Below the pieces are notes generated by a model that was not told the origin of the DNA, made no database searches, and worked only from the letters and a program-made list of their open reading frames with translations. The position numbers were made by a program, and so were the translations under genes. A DNA stretch of 14,700 nucleotides from NCBI GenBank assembly GCA_964354135.1, contig CAYGZA010000164.1, forward strand, positions 1-14,700. Reading direction: 5' to 3'. The stretch is from CAYGZA01 sp964354135 (GTDB taxonomy: Bacteria > Planctomycetota > Planctomycetia > Pirellulales > Thermoguttaceae). Numbering within the stretch: the stretch's first letter is position 1; every line of letters begins with the position of its first letter. This document shows, one piece after another, positions 12,767 through 14,700 of the stretch.

Positions 12767-12866
12767 TTGCGGTCTGCAATTTGCACTTTTCAATTTGCAG
12801 TCTTGTTGGAGTGGAAACCGGATCAATTGCAGATTGCAGATTGCAAATTGCGAATTGCAGATTGAG
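12767..12866. repeat. Opposed heptamer arrays (TTGCAGT / ATTGCAG)
   Basis: The left array (12767-12801) has five heptamers: TTGCGGT, CTGCAAT, TTGCACT, TTTCAAT, TTGCAGT. The right array (12826-12866) reads ATTGCAG, ATTGCAG, ATTGCAA, ATTGCGA, ATTGCAG, ATTGAG. They are inverted relative to each other: 12774-12801 and 12833-12860 are complementary at 23 of 28 positions and could form a hairpin. They fill most of the gap before the 12892 gene. Confidence 0.8.
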
Positions 12867-12891
12867 TTGGAGCTTAACGTCGAGTACAAGC

Positions 12892-14700
12892 ATGTCCGCT
12901 CTCGCCATTCCTAAGAGCGAACTCTCCCGGGCAGAGGCCGTTCTACGCGCCCGCGCCGATCTGCGGCCCGCCGGCCCGTGGTTTCCGCGGTCGCCGGAGG
13001 CGGAGGGGGGCTGCGGAGTGACGGGGTTTGCCGCGACGATCCCCGTGGGCGGGCGGCACATCTACGAGCCCTCGATCCAGATGCGCAACCGCGGCAACGG
13101 CAAGGGCGGCGGCATCGCTGCCTGTGGATTGGTGCCGGAAGAGCTGGGCGTGTCGCGCAAAGTGCTCGAAGACGACTACATCCTCCAGGTGGCGCTGCTC
13201 GACTCGAGCGCCCGCGGCGAAGTGGAAAAGGAATTCATCGAGCCCTATCTCGATATCGACCAGGGCGGCCTGATCCCCACGGTGGACGACTACCGCGGCG
13301 TGCCCCTGTTGGAGGTTCGCCCCCCGGACGTCGTCCGCTATTTCGTCCGCGTCAAGCCCGAAGTGCTGGCCCGCTTCGCCGGCGAGAAAGGGCTGGGCAA
13401 GGCCGGTATGACCGAGCGGGACGTCGAAGACGAGTTCGTCTATCAGAACTCCATCCGGCTGAACAACCGGTACTACGCGTCGCTGGGCGACAAGCGGGCC
13501 TTCGTGATGTCGCACGCCCGCAACTTGCTGATCGTGAAGATCGTGGGATATGCCGAGGCGGCGGTGCAGTACTACCGCATGCCCGACATGCGGGCCCACG
13601 TCTGGATCGCCCACCAGCGCTATCCGACGAAGGGGCGGGTCTGGCACCCGGGCGGGGCGCATCCGTTCATCGGGCTCAATGAGGCCCTGGTCCACAACGG
13701 CGATTTCGCCAACTACCATTCCGTTTCCGAGTATCTTGCCGGACGCAACATCTTCCCGCAGTTCCTTACGGATACCGAGGTGTCGGTCCTCCTGTTCGAT
13801 CTTTGGAACCGGGTGTATCGGTATCCGGTGGAGTACATTATCGAAGCCCTGGCCCCGACGACCGAGCTGGATTTCGACCGCCTCCCGGCCGAGAAGCAGC
13901 GGATCTATCGCCAGATCCAGGCCGCGCACATTCATGCCTCGCCCGACGGACCGTGGTTCTTCATCATCGCCCGCAGCCTCGCCGAGACCAAGGAGTTCCA
14001 ACTGCTGGGGATTACCGATACGGCCATGCTGCGCCCGCAGGTTTTCGCTTTGCAGGAGGGCGAGGTTTCCATCGGGTTGATCTGCTCGGAGAAGCAGGCG
14101 ATCGATGCCACGCTGGCCAGCCTGGCCGGCGAAGACCCGCGGTTCACGCCGGTGGCCGACCTCTATTGGAATGCCCGCGGCGGAAGCCACACCGACGGCG
14201 GGGCCTTCCTGCTGACGGTCTCTCCGGCCAATGGGTCGGGTGGCATGCCGTCACACGGCGCAGCCGAGGGTCGCCATGCAAGCCCACTCGACGCGTCGCG
14301 TCGTGAGAGCATGCCACACAACGCCAACGGGCATTATCGACTCCGCGTGACCAACCAGTTCGGAGTGCCGGTCGCCACCGTCCGCTGGCAAGTCCACTGC
14401 AACCTCTCCGTGCCGCCGGCTGCACCTCAGGAAAACGACGAGGACGCGGCGACGATCCAGCGGTGCGTGCGAGATGAGGACCCCCGGGGGTTCTTCTCCT
14501 ACCTCCTCGAACGGTTGCCCGATATGGACTATGACCGCCTCCGCGGGTTCGTCGACCATTGGGCTCGCCGGACTGCTGAATCCCGGCCGGCCTTGGGCAT
14601 CGAGGGCCTGACTCTGGGGATCGATCGCCGTTATCCCACGGGAGGGAAAAAACGCAGCTCGTTGCTGACCATCCTCCGGGGCGGGTTGGAGCAGATCTTC
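12892..14700 (+). CDS. Glutamine amidotransferase-type glutamate synthase subunit (partial)
   Basis: An open frame from the ATG at 12892 runs off the window after 603 codons. Residues 41-46 are CGVTGF, the N-terminal nucleophile motif of class II amidotransferases; the 40 residues before it would be a propeptide removed to free Cys41. Further motifs are NRGNGKGGGIAACG, SLGDKRAFVMSHA, the HQRYPT pair at 241-246, AHPFIGLNEALVHNGD (His268-Asn269-Gly270) and FLTDTEVSVLLFDL. It releases ammonia from glutamine for the FMN subunit encoded upstream. Residues about 450-476 come from an inserted palindromic repeat. The part beyond 490 is not assigned; a GXGXG domain, if present, would be past the window. 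No good ribosome-binding site is seen at the start. Confidence 0.82.
   Translation, partial: MSALAIPKSELSRAEAVLRARADLRPAGPWFPRSPEAEGGCGVTGFAATIPVGGRHIYEPSIQMRNRGNGKGGGIAACGLVPEELGVSRKVLEDDYILQVALLDSSARGEVEKEFIEPYLDIDQGGLIPTVDDYRGVPLLEVRPPDVVRYFVRVKPEVLARFAGEKGLGKAGMTERDVEDEFVYQNSIRLNNRYYASLGDKRAFVMSHARNLLIVKIVGYAEAAVQYYRMPDMRAHVWIAHQRYPTKGRVWHPGGAHPFIGLNEALVHNGDFANYHSVSEYLAGRNIFPQFLTDTEVSVLLFDLWNRVYRYPVEYIIEALAPTTELDFDRLPAEKQRIYRQIQAAHIHASPDGPWFFIIARSLAETKEFQLLGITDTAMLRPQVFALQEGEVSIGLICSEKQAIDATLASLAGEDPRFTPVADLYWNARGGSHTDGGAFLLTVSPANGSGGMPSHGAAEGRHASPLDASRRESMPHNANGHYRLRVTNQFGVPVATVRWQVHCNLSVPPAAPQENDEDAATIQRCVRDEDPRGFFSYLLERLPDMDYDRLRGFVDHWARRTAESRPALGIEGLTLGIDRRYPTGGKKRSSLLTILRGGLEQIF
14240..14317. 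repeat. 78-bp palindromic insertion element in a coding region
   Basis: The ends are perfect 9-bp inverted repeats, GTGGCATGC (14240-14248) and GCATGCCAC (14309-14317). Inside are CGACGCGTCG (14289-14298) and a further CATGC. The length is 26 codons, so the frame stays open. The encoded Ser/His/Arg-rich stretch differs from its neighbours. No target-site duplication is evident. Confidence 0.7.

Noticed and set aside
12943..14190. 415-codon open frame on the minus strand
   Set aside because: It lies opposite the amidotransferase gene, whose motifs (CGVTGF, HQRY, HNGD) fix the + strand as coding.

Overview
The window joins two unlike pieces of a GC-rich bacterial chromosome. Positions 1 to about 7789 are the right-hand part of an integrated mobile element. 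Positions 7789 to 14700 are host chromosome: a tRNA-Ser(GCU) gene followed by a co-directional metabolic operon. Planctomycetota is my best guess for the host, from the dense GC-rich coding, the kind of small accessory genes in the element and the abundant short repeats. That assignment is inference and I cannot confirm it without a search.

Element, left to right on the + strand: a hypothetical DNA-binding-like protein (115-714); a terminator framed by two pairs of AAGCACCA repeats; a small protein and an excisionase-like HTH protein; a scar where a copy of a DnaB-N start runs into the tail of another excisionase gene (1260-1547); a ParB-N / Spo11-Top6A-like (TOPRIM) chimera (1544-3007); a DnaB-N plus RepA-like ATPase (2994-4556); an array of GGTGGGTCA-type repeats (4557-4704) that looks like iterons; two small unknown proteins; a Dam-type adenine methyltransferase with an added zinc finger (5235-5984); a broken zinc-ribbon gene; then a strong promoter driving an XRE-like regulator and a tyrosine integrase (6485-7825). 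The integrase reading frame ends inside the 3' half of the tRNA-Ser gene, which marks the right attachment site. Several genes overlap by ATGA or GTGA or by a few codons, as expected of translationally coupled operons. The left end of the element is outside the window.

Host operon: mvhD-like Fe-S protein (8356-8775), metF (8782-9702), a ferredoxin/FMN-domain glutamate-synthase-like protein that looks catalytically degenerate (9705-11150), an intact-looking paralogue with all the FMN-domain motifs (11169-12743), and a glutamine amidotransferase-type glutamate synthase subunit that runs off the window (12892 onward). This looks like an archaeal-type split glutamate synthase set physically tied to a methylenetetrahydrofolate reductase and an MvhD electron-transfer subunit, with no HdrABC genes in view.

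The operon carries heptanucleotide tandem repeats in three places: inside the 9705 gene, as two opposed arrays across the 11150/11169 junction, and as two opposed arrays before 12892. One unit is CCCCAAT, the same as the cyanobacterial STRR1 consensus CCCCART. A separate 78-bp palindromic element is inserted in frame in the last gene.
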